DNA from: Takakia lepidozioides
Lineage: Eukaryota; Streptophyta; Takakiopsida; Takakiales; Takakiaceae
DNA length: 64,000 bases
NCBI GenBank assembly: GCA_030704615.1
Contig: CM060734.1
Coordinates: forward strand, 63,442,042 to 63,506,041
Reading direction: 5' to 3'
Below are positions 32,800-44,784 of this stretch, one piece after another (positions within the stretch are counted from its first letter, which is position 1; each line of letters begins with the position of its first letter). A model generated the notes under the pieces. The model was not told the DNA's origin. It saw only the letters and a program-made list of their open reading frames with translations, and ran no database searches. Position numbers and translations under genes: made by a program.

Positions 32800-34000
32800 G
32801 TCTGATAGTGTTCATCCACAATATGATCCTGCCGCATCACGGGAACACCTCCAGGTGCCACTCGTGCCCAACAGCGCGCGCACCAACACTCCACCCGAGG
32901 GGGTTTGTCCAAAGTGGCTCGATCAGGGCCTCATGGCTCTGGACTAAGAGGCCTAGGACCTCGAGGTGGCAAGCTGGGATGTGGAACGGGATGCTTGAGG
33001 CCAGAGGACGGACTTGCACGCGAGTGTACAGGAGGGTACGTGGAAACTTACGTAATGGCGTTTATTTCGGCGTCGGCATCGTCCACAATGAAGCCATTGG
33101 GTCGCCAGTCCGACATTTCTGCAAGGAGAGAGTCCCGCAAGGCTGCCATCCACGACACCAGGTCTGTTTTCCGCTCACGCGCGCATATGATGTACGCAAC
33201 TGGTATACCGTTAAGCCACTCGTCGAAGATCATCAACTTGTATAATGAGAACTGTTCAAATGCAGAATGTCAGATGCTGCCAGTGTGCGTACATCCACTA
33301 CTTCTGCAAGTGGATAAATTGTGAAAGGGATGAAGAGTACCTTGTGGTGATTTGTCCCGAAGGTTGCATCGCATGCAACGATACGGGCATGGCCTAATTG
33401 AAGCATTTGCTTCTTCTGCCACTCAGTCTGTATGCCGATTGTGAATGTTAAGTCGCCATCGTAGTGCTTGAATGTTGGCGCCAATTTTTCCTCTTGATAG
33501 AAGAAGACCGATTTTGGGTTCTGGTCTTTCTACATGCGGACACTCTCTGCATCGTTGGCATGTTTTTTGAACATTTGCCATGCACGTTTCTCGGCCAGGT
33601 TGCACACATCCTGCTCTAGTAAAAAATCGTCTCGTGCCTATGCATCTCCCAACCCGGTGTTGTTCATGATGTGCTCTTTATGTTCCATCTTGATTTGGGC
33701 GACTGACAGGCCTCGGCACAGACACTCCATGACCCATGCTTTCAATTCCTCGCTAATGTGTGGTGCATAGGCGTGGCGAGTGTTCCTGAACTCAACGGAC
33801 TTCCCATGACAGACGTTCCCTTTCGCGTCTGTATGCTCCATATTGTTGTAGTACGTGAGGACACAAATGTCGGGGGCGATATAGCATTGCTGGACCTTGA
33901 AACAACACTGACAACCACGCTTGTAAGATCTCCATATTCCGTCTTCTTTCTCCTTGGGCCTTTATGAGGGTGAGATGTTCCAGCACCCAGAAGAGGTCCT
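32800..34000 (-). pseudogene. MULE-type transposase remnant
   Basis: From right to left: a Cys-rich N-terminal region; YAPHISEELKAWVMECLCRG and LSVAQIKMEH; the DDE start ARIVACDATFGTNHHKVLF near 33370; FDEWLNGIPVAYIICAR and NGFIVDDADAEINAI with the second acidic site; and a Cys-rich SWIM-like tail near 32870 (ECWCARCW). The ACDATFGTN motif and order fit Mutator-like transposases. Frame changes and stops, some possibly introns, separate the segments. Confidence 0.6.
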
Positions 34001-34599
34001 CCACGTTTCAGTTTGGGATCCTCCACTATCGCATTGTTGGTGCGCTTGTCATCTGGACCATAGCAGCATTGATATCTGGATATAAAAATCACAATGGATA
34101 TCCATCGACTTCTGGAAGCATGAAATCACAGAACGTGGGTACGAAAAATGGCAACAGACATGCAATCAGACTACAAAAGGACGATGAGGATGGAGCACAC
34201 ATGATACTGTTCAGGGAACTGCTGGCTCTCGGCTCTTTTAGCATGCCGGGTTGCACTTTAGTATGGACATTCACCCAAAACTGAGTGGGGTAGTCCACCA
34301 AACTCTCCTCTCCAAGGAGAGTCATCAACTCTATCCCACGGTATGCAGGCCTTCAGAACATTATGTTTGGCACCCATATAACCATATTGCGTGTCTCTCT
34401 TCCATTGGAGGTCCTTCCCGTTGAAGGGTCCTGGTTTGGGTGTTTGCAAACTTTGTCGAAGAGGTCGTATAATCCAGCATCCCGTTTTTAGTATATCATC
34501 ACCCTCTGCTTCCACGTCCATGCCCTGTACAGTACAGAGGACACGCTTCAGAACCTGCAAGAAACGCGCCGCAGTACACTGGACACGATGGACAACGTG

Positions 34600-35180
34600 C
34601 AAGGAGCATCAGTGCGCACGTTCGCGGCTGCTGGCAAGTGGCAGGCGGCAGGGATATAGTTTCAATTCATGCCCTAAAACTGGAGGGCTCAGATGGCATT
34701 TGCGAACGGACGGTCCAGATGCGGCATCATCAGTGGACTGGAGGAAAGCGGACTCATGGGCGGCGGACTGGCGGGCACACTGTTGGGTGGACTGGCCGGG
34801 ACTGGCACAACGGACTGGCATGGATGGCGCGGATGGGTTTCTCAGAATGGACGATCCAGATCCTTCGGCCGGCGCGGACTGGCAGACTGGGGGCAGCATA
34901 CGGGCACAGCGGACTGTTGGGTGGACTTGCGGGGACTGGCACAACGGACTGGCGTGCACAGCAGACTGGCCGGCAGACTGGCGGTTTGGCAGACTGAGGG
35001 GAACTGGACTCACGGGCAGCAGACTGGCGGGCGGACTGGGGGCGCGGTGCGGGCCGCGGCGGAGCACGGGCGGGGCTGCCACGGGCGCGGCTGCTGGGGC
35101 TGCGGCAGCAGGTGGGCGACTGCGTGCAGGGGGGTGTCCGTGCGCGGGGCCCACCAGTCAGCTCGCGCAGGCCCCGAAAA
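34600..35180. repeat. GC-rich GGACTGGC degenerate repeat
   Basis: Dense GGACTGGC, CAGACTGG and GCGGACT words. One subsegment, GGACTGGCACAACGGACTGG, occurs at about 34798 and about 34935 in a shared context. GC content is far above the neighbourhood. Open frames here are low-complexity artefacts. Confidence 0.6.
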
Positions 35181-36056
35181 ATGGGCCCCACATTCAAGGG
35201 TGGCAATTTTGAAGATATGGGGCAATTGCCTCTAAATTTTGCACTGTCTTGATTTGGTAGGTGAGCACATAATGTGCGGGGTCAAAATTTAAAATTTCCC
35301 ATTTTTCCAGCTAGCTGTCTCGATTTTTCACTACAAGGGTATGTTGTATGTTGTTTTACAAAAGTGAACCTCACCCTATGGGTTGCGGTGGAAGGTTTCA
35401 TTGTATCTTTTCAAGCAAGTTTTGTCATTTCTGTGCGATCACTGGTGTGTGGTGGTACCATCTCATTACTTGGTTTGTTGGCTCTCTTCTATAGGAGACA
35501 GACTATGCAACATGTTGAGAAAATGTGGTGAAAGGACCTTACACCGTGTCGAGGCTCCCATTGGTTATTATTTTCACTTGCCCTTATGTGTTGCCAAAGC
35601 AAGAGAGCCCATTGTGGTTTGAGATTTGTTATAGCTTGTATATACAAGTAGTGGGTCTCAAGGCCCATAGATGTAGGTCTTCAAGTGCAGGGGCAGCGGC
35701 ACGCTACAAGCGCATACATGAAATACGTTTGTTAGTGCACCACAGACTTAACTGTTTTGTTGCAGGGCAATAGAGCGGCTCATCGAATTTGAAGGACAAA
35801 CCATTCACGCCACCATTCCTCACCCTTTCTCTTGTTATTCACAATTCCACTGCTTCCAACACCTCTTCTTGGTCGCTTTAACAAACAAGATTCGCAAGTT
35901 CAAAATCTCTGCACTGATGCATAGTCTCTACCCTCTAGGATAGCGACAACCAACTACCAACTAAGGAAAGGCTAGTGCGGGGCGTGACATTGGAGCGTTT
36001 GAAAGTGAGGGCAGGAAGGAGGGAGGGTGGCAAGGACGTGATCGAAGCCCCGGCCT
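35181..36056. other. Upstream region of NNF1; no gene seen
   Basis: AT-rich to mixed sequence without conserved coding signal. It presumably holds the NNF1 promoter and 5' leader. Confidence 0.4.
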
Positions 36057-38761
36057 ATGGACGCCCATCCTCACACTTACGCCCAGCTCCGAGAGGCCTT
36101 TGTGCTTTCTATCCATGGGGTCCTTACCTCCACTACTCGCGAGGTATGTGCTATTACTTCTCTTTTCTCTTGGAAGCTCAGTGTCCATTTATGAGTTATG
36201 TGGAACTCAATATGCGATTCCTTTTCAACGTTCGGCAGCACTATTGCATTTTTGTATTGCTGCTGATGTTGATTCACACGCTTACACACAACCAAGAACT
36301 CCAGATATGGAGCCAGAGAGTAAAGACCTGCTTAGGGCTTCATATTGAGGACTGCCTGGGTAACAGTGCAGTGCTGCCAACGGTTGCAGGAGTTTGTGAA
36401 ATTCTTCCCCAAAATCACACCCAAGGAGCAGGACATGCTGTATTCCATTTTCACACAGGTAAGTTTTATCATCCCTATAAGTATTAAAATCCTGGCAGAC
36501 CTACAATGTGTCAGTTCCCAATGCTGTCCTTTGATTTAATCTTTAGCTTTTTCTTCTTCAACCGTCTGTTCTGTCCAGATCAAGGCATTTTCTGCCTCTG
36601 CCTGGTCTTCACCGATTAGTTCTGGTTGCTCCATATGTTCTTTGTCTATATGTGTCAGGTACACATTTGATCACAAGGATTCAAAATGTGAAATATGAGA
36701 CTTAGGAGGAGTGTGACCTTACAGATTGGATCTTAGATGGTACCAACGGAATGAGTGCATATGAAGTGACAATTCCTTTATATCTGCAATGCATTTCTCA
36801 GTTGAGATGCCAATTCACAACAACAGACTTTTTCAGTCATCTGTCCAAGGCCTCCTGTGCTTAGGTCAAAAGTCCTACAGTATGGATGAGGTTCCTTTCA
36901 GGGCAGTGTAAAGATCTGCTTGAAGAGTTTCCTCATGCTCTAAGCAGTGCAGGGTTGGGTCTTCTATGTGGCAGGTGGTGGCACAAGTCCATGAAGATGC
37001 TTTGGTGGGTATTGTCTCCTACTCTCCCTACCCTAATATTCAGTGGCTGCAAGAGGGCGTCCCCTCCCACCTGGGTGCTATCTGTTCTTTTCTCCTGCTT
37101 CATTTTTGCAAAATATAAAATTTGAGGATTAGAAGTCGCAGTGCTCAGCCAGGGAGTATAATACTGGGGCAGGCAAATTTCTGATCTTGTTTGTTACTGG
37201 TTTCAAATACCTTGTCAAGTCATCTATGAACCACAATGTGCAAAACTATGTGATGTTTAACCTGTTTATTGGTAGGGCTCATATAAGCAGCCTTGTTCTG
37301 TTGTGGGTGTTATGCAGGCAGAATTCCAGCTCCAGTGTGACGCAGCTGAGGTTATTTCAGCTGTCTTATGAATTTTTTATGCAGTTATGTGCGGCTAGTT
37401 TGTAGAGTTTTGGTTCAGTTATCTTGAGTGTAGGACTTTCCTATAACTTTGTCGCACAAAGCTATCTACTAGCTGTCCAGACTTGTAGTCTTCTTGAGTG
37501 AGTCCTATTTTCCTCACTGGATCCTTTTGTTGCCTTGTTTGACATCTCGTCTTTATCATCCTCCCTGCCTACTCTGTCCACTTGAGTCAAACCTTCTCAG
37601 TGATATGTGATGCCTCTGAACAGGTAATGGAGGCCCTGAGTGAGTTGGAGCAGTTTACTGAGCAGCATGTGCGGCAGTGTTCTATCAGCTCCAGGTAACT
37701 CGAATGAGAGTGATGGCAAGACCGCTATTTGTAATTGAGAAGCGTACTTCCATGGAAGGTAATTTCAACCCAAGTTTACTGCACTCAATTGGTTTATATG
37801 GATGATTCATTATCAATTGAAATTGACCCTAAAAAGTTTGGCAACATGTATCTCAATATGTTTGTCTTCCTTCAGCTGCATTCCCCGTTTTCTACTTCTC
37901 ACTTGCATCCTGCAACTTACCCTATGTTGTAAAGAGCTATCTCCACAACCATCCCACTGTCTTTGGTCCAGTAGTATACCTCCCCCAGAAGCTGTTCGAG
38001 AAAAGGCAATTGAACTGAAGATGGAGGAGGTCAAGAAATTGGAGGTCTTGGTGCCGCTGGTCAGCATCTTCCACATCTGAATGCATGACTTTGCTGGTGT
38101 TGAAGCATTGGACCCTAGACTTTCCTGAAATTGATTTTTCAAAGAATTGGAAGGATTCTTCCATGACATTGGCTTTTAATGGCACTTGTAATCACATTCA
38201 ATCTTTATAGCGCTTATATAGTGCAAGGCTTAGTAATATTTGTTCCAAAAAACTTCCAGCAAAATGTTGAAGACATTTTCAACATGAAGTACGTATAATG
38301 GAGGCATGGCATTGACTGCAGTAGGATATGGAAGATTGATGATGAACTTGACCTTGTTCTGATCTAGTGCTCCAGGAAACTGACTCTTGTAATTCTGGAT
38401 GGTATTGCCAGGAGGAGGAGAAAAACCAGCAGCTAAGCCAACGACTGGAGAGATTGCACAGCCAGGCTCTAGCTGCTCGGGAGGCTGCCTCAGTGCCTGT
38501 GATCTTTGCGAAGGTGCGTGCTGTTCTCAACCATAATGTAGAGTGTCTCTGACCATGGTAGGTATTTTTGTTGGCAAGAGTGTTTTTGGTTGCCTGTTCA
38601 CTGGAGCGTTCACATAAGGTTCTGTTTGGTCAATACCACACCAGTGTTCTAGCCTTCTTCCAGTCTCCTCCCAGTTCCACTTCCAGGTTACGTGTTTATT
38701 CTTGTGAGGTGGTGTGCAGGTGCAAGAAGCAATTGCAAAGTTGCAAGCTGATTCCTCTTGA
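36057..38761 (+). CDS. NNF1: Kinetochore protein NNF1/PMF1 homologue (MIS12 complex)
   Basis: Eight coding exons with GT-AG borders in compatible phases: 36057-36143, 36372 (or 36390)-36458, 36975-37004, 37318-37350, 37624-37694, 37972-38044, 38412-38513, 38720-38761. The product is about 168-174 residues, mostly helical and charged. Blocks such as EFVKFFPKITPKEQDMLYSI, VVAQVHEDAL, EALSELEQF, IPPPEAVREKAIELKMEEVK and EEEKNQQLSQRLERL align in order with NNF1/PMF1 proteins, including the Pro-rich turn before the second coiled coil. NNF1 pairs with MIS12 in the KMN network linking centromeric chromatin to microtubules. The ATG at 36057 is the first in frame after a stop. The donor at 38045 (GTCTTG) is weak. 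Family assignment is by remembered pattern. Confidence 0.7.
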
Positions 38762-40287
38762 CTGAGTGCATATGTGTTGTAGTTGGCTGCTGTTTACTAA
38801 GGAGAATACATTCATGATATCTTAATTCCTTTTGATCTATGGCGCTGTTTTTCTAAGTTATCATGTAGTATGTCTTGCCACTTCGTGGATTCTGTCTGCC
38901 GCAACTATTCTGAATGATGAAAAGTTGGTCCTTATAAGGAGCCTATTTATGACTGACTCGGGCGCTTCATGATACTACGGTACATGATGCACCAAATTTT
39001 ACATTTCTTTTTTTGGGCTAATGGAACATTGTATCCGGAATACGTATTCTGACATTCTGGTAAGTTGCATCTGAGAGTGTCATTATAGTTGTCATTAGCT
39101 GGTCAGGTTTTCTTTGTTGCCCTTTCCTTGTGGCAGACCTACTCAAATCTTAAACAGTGTGTTGGTAGGTGCCTAAAGTTGGGCTGCAACTGCAGCATCG
39201 CATGTGGCTAGATTGAATGACTGACAGGTTGAACCTTGGCTTTCAACCTAAGAAAGACACCATTGAACAGGCTCTGAGTTAACACCCCTGCCCTGCCTTG
39301 AAACATTAAAATCTGTTGGTCAAATGTTCCTAGCAAGAAGAGGAGGGAGAGGAATAGGCCTAAGCCAGTGTAAATTAGAGTCATCTCGCAGTTGGGAGGG
39401 TATTGCTCCATTGGGCTTTCAAGGAAATAACAAACAGTATTCATTCCCTTCCAAGAATATATGTAAAGTAAATTGGGAACAAAGGCCCTTAAGATTCTTT
39501 GTGACAACTACAAATATAAGGAAGGGTTGTGGCCTCCAATATGGAAAAGTCTCAGGCCTTTTCACCTCACCCTTGTTTTTCCTTCTTCAGCCTTCCATTG
39601 TCTGTGGAAGCACACAGAAGACTAGCAAAATACAATCTTGGTAGCAACAGGACATCTACAAACACTACAGAAGTAAAGAGCAAGAGCAATAGCAATACTA
39701 CAAACACTAGAGAAGAAATGCCAATAGGGAGTTTCAAAAAATTATGCATGCATGTTCCAGTGCATAATGCCCTCCTAGTTGGACAGATATACATGTCTGA
39801 GACACAGTAAATGGCTGGGTAAGAGAAGTATAATTGATATCTTATGTGCAGACACCAGTCTACCTAGTTCTCATGTATTATTATCTTACTCATTTCCTCA
39901 CACCTTATTCACAACAATAATCTATTTTATATGTAAAGCCCCTGCATTATTTTTGAATGGGGGAATTTCGGGAAATTTCGCCTTGTTGGTCCAGTTGAGG
40001 GAAGAGAGAAAGACACGTCTCTTTACATCCTTAAGCAAATATCTTTGACCATCATCATCTTGCAGAATCCGAATAGATGCTCTGCAAGCCTCAGGACTCT
40101 ATCATTCTCTTTACATACAATGTAGTAACTTGACCACGACTGTACCAGCCCCCCCAGCTCGATATCCATTTTAGGTTCATCTATCTTATCCCAAAAAACA
40201 ACAAACAACAGAAGTACTTAATTTGGGATGACAACTGACATCTGGAATCCACCTAATTCCCTAGCAATATATCCGACATAGAGTGTA
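38762..40287. other. Convergent intergenic region
   Basis: Lies between the 3' ends of NNF1 and MAM33. Only short frames are found and no conserved motif is seen. Confidence 0.45.
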
Positions 40288-41621
40288 TCATTTTTTGACA
40301 AATGCCTCGATGTTCTTAAGCCAGCGGCTGTACTCACGCTGCTCCTTGTCCTCCATAAGCTCCAAAAGAAAGTTGGCTAGGTCTGCATCTATCCCACGGA
40401 CATCCAAGAACTTCTTGAACTGTTTTTGGAGATGCTCATCCAGTTGCCTACAACATCGACAAGTGCGGATATACCGAAGTAGCCCAGTCAGTGCAACATG
40501 ATCATTAAAGCAGCCGAACTCCACTTTGTTGACACTCTCCCCCTGCAAAAGCTCTCGACCAAGGGAGATCCTAGCCTCCTCGCTCAACCGATTAAAGTAT
40601 CGAACTTAGAACAAACGAGCTGCAAACCATATGAAGAGGCCCACACCAGAGAATTGACTTCACACAGCCTTTGCGACACCAACAATTAGGAAAGTCAGGG
40701 AAAAGACACTCACGAAAATTCTGGACCATCAAAAATGGGATCTTTTGATTCTTTGTTTTCGACATAGTGAACATGTCCAATAGTAACATCGCCCTTTTGA
40801 CAAACGCAGCTGAACTCCAAGACTGGTTGATGTGCGCCCTTCGTTATAGAGACGGTAAGATGTACGGCATTTCCTTCGGGCACATCGTCGCCATTATCGT
40901 ACTCACCTTCTCCCTCCAACTCCTCTCCTTCCTCCATACCAGGCTGGTACATGGCTGTCAACTTGACATCTTCTTCACCATACTTCCTGTGCAAACTCAC
41001 CTCCAATTTCCCTGGCTTGTCTTCCAGTGTAAAGGGCTGTGGTGGGCCCTTTGCCAATGTCTGCAGGAAACGATGGTACAATTTACACAAAACTCCATGT
41101 CAGTGAAATTAGCCAATTGTGCATTCAACATTGTATAAGTGTCTAGAAGAGCAGTTACCGTAGCAGTCATGAAGATTAGTACAATAACTCTGACAGAAGA
41201 ATCCGTGAACGATTGAATGGCGTGCTGCAGAACACATATCTGAGCAACTTCACAACAGTCCCCTGCACTCCACTACTTTACAGTGCCCAAAATGCATCCC
41301 GAATGCTGACCATCCAGTACATATCCCGGCGGGGATGAGATCGGCAGGGAAGATTACCTTGGAAGGTTTATACACATCCGTCTCGTGCTCAATCTCAGAT
41401 TTGAGAACGTGCATGAGGCTGTCATCCAGGGGTGGTTGGGATGCTGGTTCTCTAGCGATATTCACCCAGCGCACAGGAGCCCCGATCATCCCTGCTCTAG
41501 CGCAATGCGGGACCTCCTGCCCTGCTGATGCCACCGCGGCCATTGATGGCTGCTCTAAAAAGTGCAAGGCTCGTCTCATGAGGGGACCCGTGGCCCTCCT
41601 CATTAGCAAGGAAGTGGCCAT
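40288..41621 (-). CDS. Mitochondrial acidic matrix protein, MAM33/p32 family
   Basis: Three exons: 41621-41358, 41060-40714, 40447-40288, joining in phase to a 256-residue protein. The N-terminus (MATSLLMRRATGPLMRRALH) is basic and amphipathic, fitting a mitochondrial presequence. The middle has FTLEDKPGKLEVSLHRKYGE, an acidic loop (GEELEGEGEYDNGDD) and VHLTVSITKGAHQPVLEFSC. The end, LDEHLQKQFKKFLDVRGID and DKEQREYSRWLKNIEAFVKK, is the family's C-terminal helix signature. Family members form doughnut-shaped acidic trimers in the matrix that support mitochondrial ribosomes and OXPHOS. An in-frame upstream ATG at 41828 would add 69 residues; I prefer 41621 because the presequence there is typical. 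Confidence 0.85.
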
Positions 41622-41912
41622 AGATATGCAGGACAAAGTAGAGGGAAGAAGAGAGTCCCCAAACTGGAGGGCAGCTTCAGCCGGGGATGGTGCGAGGGAG
41701 GCCACCAGGAGGAACGGGCGTGCATGTGAGCTTGCCCTCCTAAACCCTAACCTAAACCCCACCACCACCTTTGGGAACCTGCGAACCAGTGAGGGAACTG
41801 CCGACACTGGACGCTTTACATGTAACACTGGTTTACTCTCGTTGGCCTCTGGATGAATGTTGGCTTACCTACTAGGCCTACAGGCCTACTCTACTCAGAC
41901 ACTATCTGCGTA

Positions 41913-42241
41913 AGCATGTCATTGAAAGATTAAGTAAGTATCCAGTGTTAAGCATCTTATTGTAAGACCAAGTCTTAAGTATCCAGTGTTTAAGCATGTC
42001 ATTGAAAGACCAAGTCTTAAGTATCCAGTGTTTAAGCATCTCATTGAAAGACCAAGTGTTAAGTATCCAGTGTTTAAGCGTCTCATTGAAAGATTGAGTG
42101 TTAAGTATCCAGTGTTTAAGCATCTCATTGAAAGATTGAGTGTTAAGTATCCAGTGTTTAAGCATCTCATTGCAAGACCAAGTCTTAAGTATCCAGTGTT
42201 TAAGCATCTCATTGAAAGATTGAGTCTTAAGTATCCAGTGT
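41913..42241. repeat. 42-bp minisatellite, eight copies
   Basis: The unit is TTTAAGCATCTCATTGAAAG then ATTGAGTGTTAAGTATCCAG, with period 42; the first copy is slightly shorter. As 42 is a multiple of three, the array is open in several frames and yields 14-residue repeats such as FKHLIERPSVKYPV. I see no start, splice or context supporting real translation. Confidence 0.85.
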
Positions 42242-42329
42242 TGGGCGGGTACACAGGTGAAGATCCAGGAGTGTACAAGATATCGCTTGTTTTCTACAGC
42301 CCCAAGACCTAGCTGGGCTTGCTTGTGCC

Positions 42330-43795
42330 CGGGTATGAAATGCCGAAAGGGCCATACTTTCTAGCAACCCATGACCACTGGGAAGATGCCCATGTCCACT
42401 GGAAAGATGTGGGTTGCCATTGTTTACCCGTTGGGAGGATTGCGGTCTTGCGTGACCGTACATTATACCAAGTATTTATATAAATAGCAAGTAAATTTAT
42501 ATGGGAATTCCATGCATTCCAAATTTTTCTGTAGAATGCCCGGTTCATCGCGCGGGCAGGGTTCGCTCGAGGGAGGGGAAAATAGGGTGTTTTTGGTGCA
42601 GTGTTTGATTTACACATTAGCTCGAGCAATTTAAATCAAGTGAACAAAACATATGCATAAATAGAAAAGAGATAACATTATAATGAATCATATAAATTTA
42701 TAGTCAATATGCCACAATGCCACTGGTGTTGTAACATTGTATTGATGCCACGCCAGGGGTAAGTTAATGCTCTATATCTCCTTTCATAGTGAGCCCCTAA
42801 GAAATTAATCAATGAAAAAAAAAGGTCATAAAGAATAAAAACAAGGAGTGTGCCATTGAACCAACACATCTACAAATTCCACGGGTTTAATGGTACCTGA
42901 TAACACTTGCAATGCTCTTGCGATGTTCCGTCTGGGAGCCCTCACATTCAACCGTGTCAGGGCTGCTTTGACGTGCAAAATGCCCCAATTTGCACCATGC
43001 TCCCCAATTGGAAGAGTGGATTGAATTCTATCTGACAAACCCTCAATGGTGAAGCTACCGTATACCTTGAATTTGTAACCAAGGGCCTTTGTCAAAAGCC
43101 TCTTCAACTCTCTAAGGTCTTTAATACTTAGAGCTTCAACAACTTTTTTGAAAGTAACTCCTTGGTTGAGCATGGTCTGAACATAGGTCACTAGGTCTGC
43201 CATAGACTGAACACCCTCTTCAGCCATCACTCTTCTGAAAAAGTAGTTGTAATAATCACTCTGCCATAGCTGCATCCAAAGAAACTAGGGTTAATTGAAC
43301 TACCTAATGTTACTTCAGCTCATGATTTTCCTGAGAATTTGGAAAAAAAAGCTAAAACAACCACAACTATACTCAATCAGTCAGTCTGTTAACCACTTCC
43401 TCTCTCCACCAGAGCGCCAAAAAGCTAACCACTCATTGAATCTTTGTCACAATCCGAGGCTGCAAACGACCCCAGCCAGAAGGAAGGTCGAGGTGCCTGG
43501 CGTCAAAGCTCCACAGTCCACATTCGCCGTGACCCATCAAACTGAACCCTCAATAAATCCTCCCAAAATTTGGAACATATGGAATTCCCATATAAATTTA
43601 CTTGGTATTCATATAACTACTTGGTATAAAGTATGGTCACGCAAGACTGCGGTCCTCCCATAGGTAACCAATGGTAGCCGGCATCTTTCCAGTGGCAACC
43701 GGGATCTTTCCAGTGGACATGGGCATCTTTCCACTGGTCATGGGTGCATAACAAGAGAGATGCCCTTTTGGCATTCCATACCCGAAGGCCTGCAC
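42330..43795. mobile_element. DNA element with ~200-bp inverted repeats
   Basis: 42330-42529 and 43568-43795 are reverse complements with indels. They share CATGTCCACTGGAAAGAT, GGTCTTGCGTGACC-like text and AAATTTATATGGGAATTCCAT. Each arm carries tandem copies of a CCACTGGAAAGATGCC unit, two on the left and three to four on the right, a layout typical of transposase-binding sites. Between the arms lies a truncated transposase-like ORF on the minus strand. Confidence 0.65.
42826..43275 (-). pseudogene. N-terminal part of an integrase-like transposase
   Basis: The 149-codon frame has a helical region (SMADLVTYVQTMLNQGVTFK; ALSIKDLRELKRLL) and then a segment of the form LSDRIQ...GANWGILHVKAALTRLNVRA PRRNIARALQ. 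That is the arrangement preceding the DDE core in a large group of eukaryotic integrase-core transposon proteins. A good donor (CAG/GTACCA) ends the exon at about 42890. The catalytic core expected after it is missing, so this is an internally deleted, non-autonomous copy within the inverted repeats. Confidence 0.45.
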
Positions 43796-43978
43796 AGTGG
43801 ATTAGGGCTTCAGGAGGCCCTCCAAAAGCCCTGCATAGTTGGACTAGAGGTAAGCGGGCCGGACTCGTGATGGATGAAGACATGGGATGGAAGATATCAT
43901 CATTGAAGAAAATGAGGAACTCATTGGACTTTCTGAGACAGATTTTTAAGATGGACTCTATGAGTACATCTGATTAGC

Positions 43979-44779
43979 TTAACCCTTAAGTTCCCAAGCC
44001 CTTTTTTGACTTTTTACCAATTTTGGGTACCCAGCTGCAGTAAATTGCCCCTAGAAACCTACCAAAAGTCATCCGGAGATTCCAGCCTTATAGCAATGGG
44101 CCCAGCTCATTTATGCATGACATACCAAAAAATGAGCCAAGTCCACCGTGGAAATTGTGAGATTATAGCGTTGGCCCGGACCTCAAATATGAGGTCCCAA
44201 AGAAAAAATGAGAAAGAAATTGGTTTGACCAAATCAAAACCTAGCTTTATCCAATTTTGCTTGCCCCCAGACCCACCATTTTCAAATCAATAGTGGAGTG
44301 GCTATGACCCCACTAAATTGCAGGTCCAACTGATTTTTTCACCTATGCTTGCTATGCATGCAATTACATAGGGGTTGAAATCTCAAAATTGACAAGAGAA
44401 AATGTGCCTCCAATTGAAGTAATTTTTTTTCTACAATTTTTTTAAAAGCCAATGGTGGATGTGTGTATGTAATGCTCACACACCACAAGGTGAAGTGCTT
44501 TTTCTAAAATTGCTAATTTTCTGCCAAAAATGGCTTTTGGAGTGCAATCTGTTTTGGGCTTGTTTACCTGCCACGTCAGCGGTCAACAAGCCCTTTTCAG
44601 GCCCCAAAACGTAAATGATATTTTTTCTAGGTCGTAGCTTTTGTTTTTTGCATCTCAAGACAAATCCCTTGTCATTAAAGCTTCAGGAGTGGGCCCCATC
44701 AGATTAGATCTGCAAAAATTAGGTCCAACTGCAAATTCAAAGTGACCCGATTCAGGTCGCTTGGGAACTTAAGGGTTAA
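43979..44779. mobile_element. piggyBac-like non-autonomous element 1
   Basis: It begins TTAA+CCCTTAAGTTCCCAAGC and ends with the exact inverse, GCTTGGGAACTTAAGGG+TTAA. The 17-bp terminal repeats are perfect and flanked by TTAA, the target duplication of piggyBac transposons, whose ends also start CCC. No transposase is encoded in about 800 bp. Confidence 0.7.
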
Positions 44780-44784
44780 CTCAC

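Noticed and set aside
34391-35235. Several 120-270 codon frames on both strands
   Set aside because: All are low-complexity Gly/Trp/Arg or Pro/Ala/Ser products of GC-rich degenerate repeats.
40767-41138. Plus-strand 123-codon frame
   Set aside because: Antisense to MAM33 exon 2, which has clear family motifs.
41902-42312. Repeat-coded peptides from the 42-bp minisatellite as real proteins
   Set aside because: Open frames on both strands arise because the period is divisible by three; no start context, splice or homologue supports coding.
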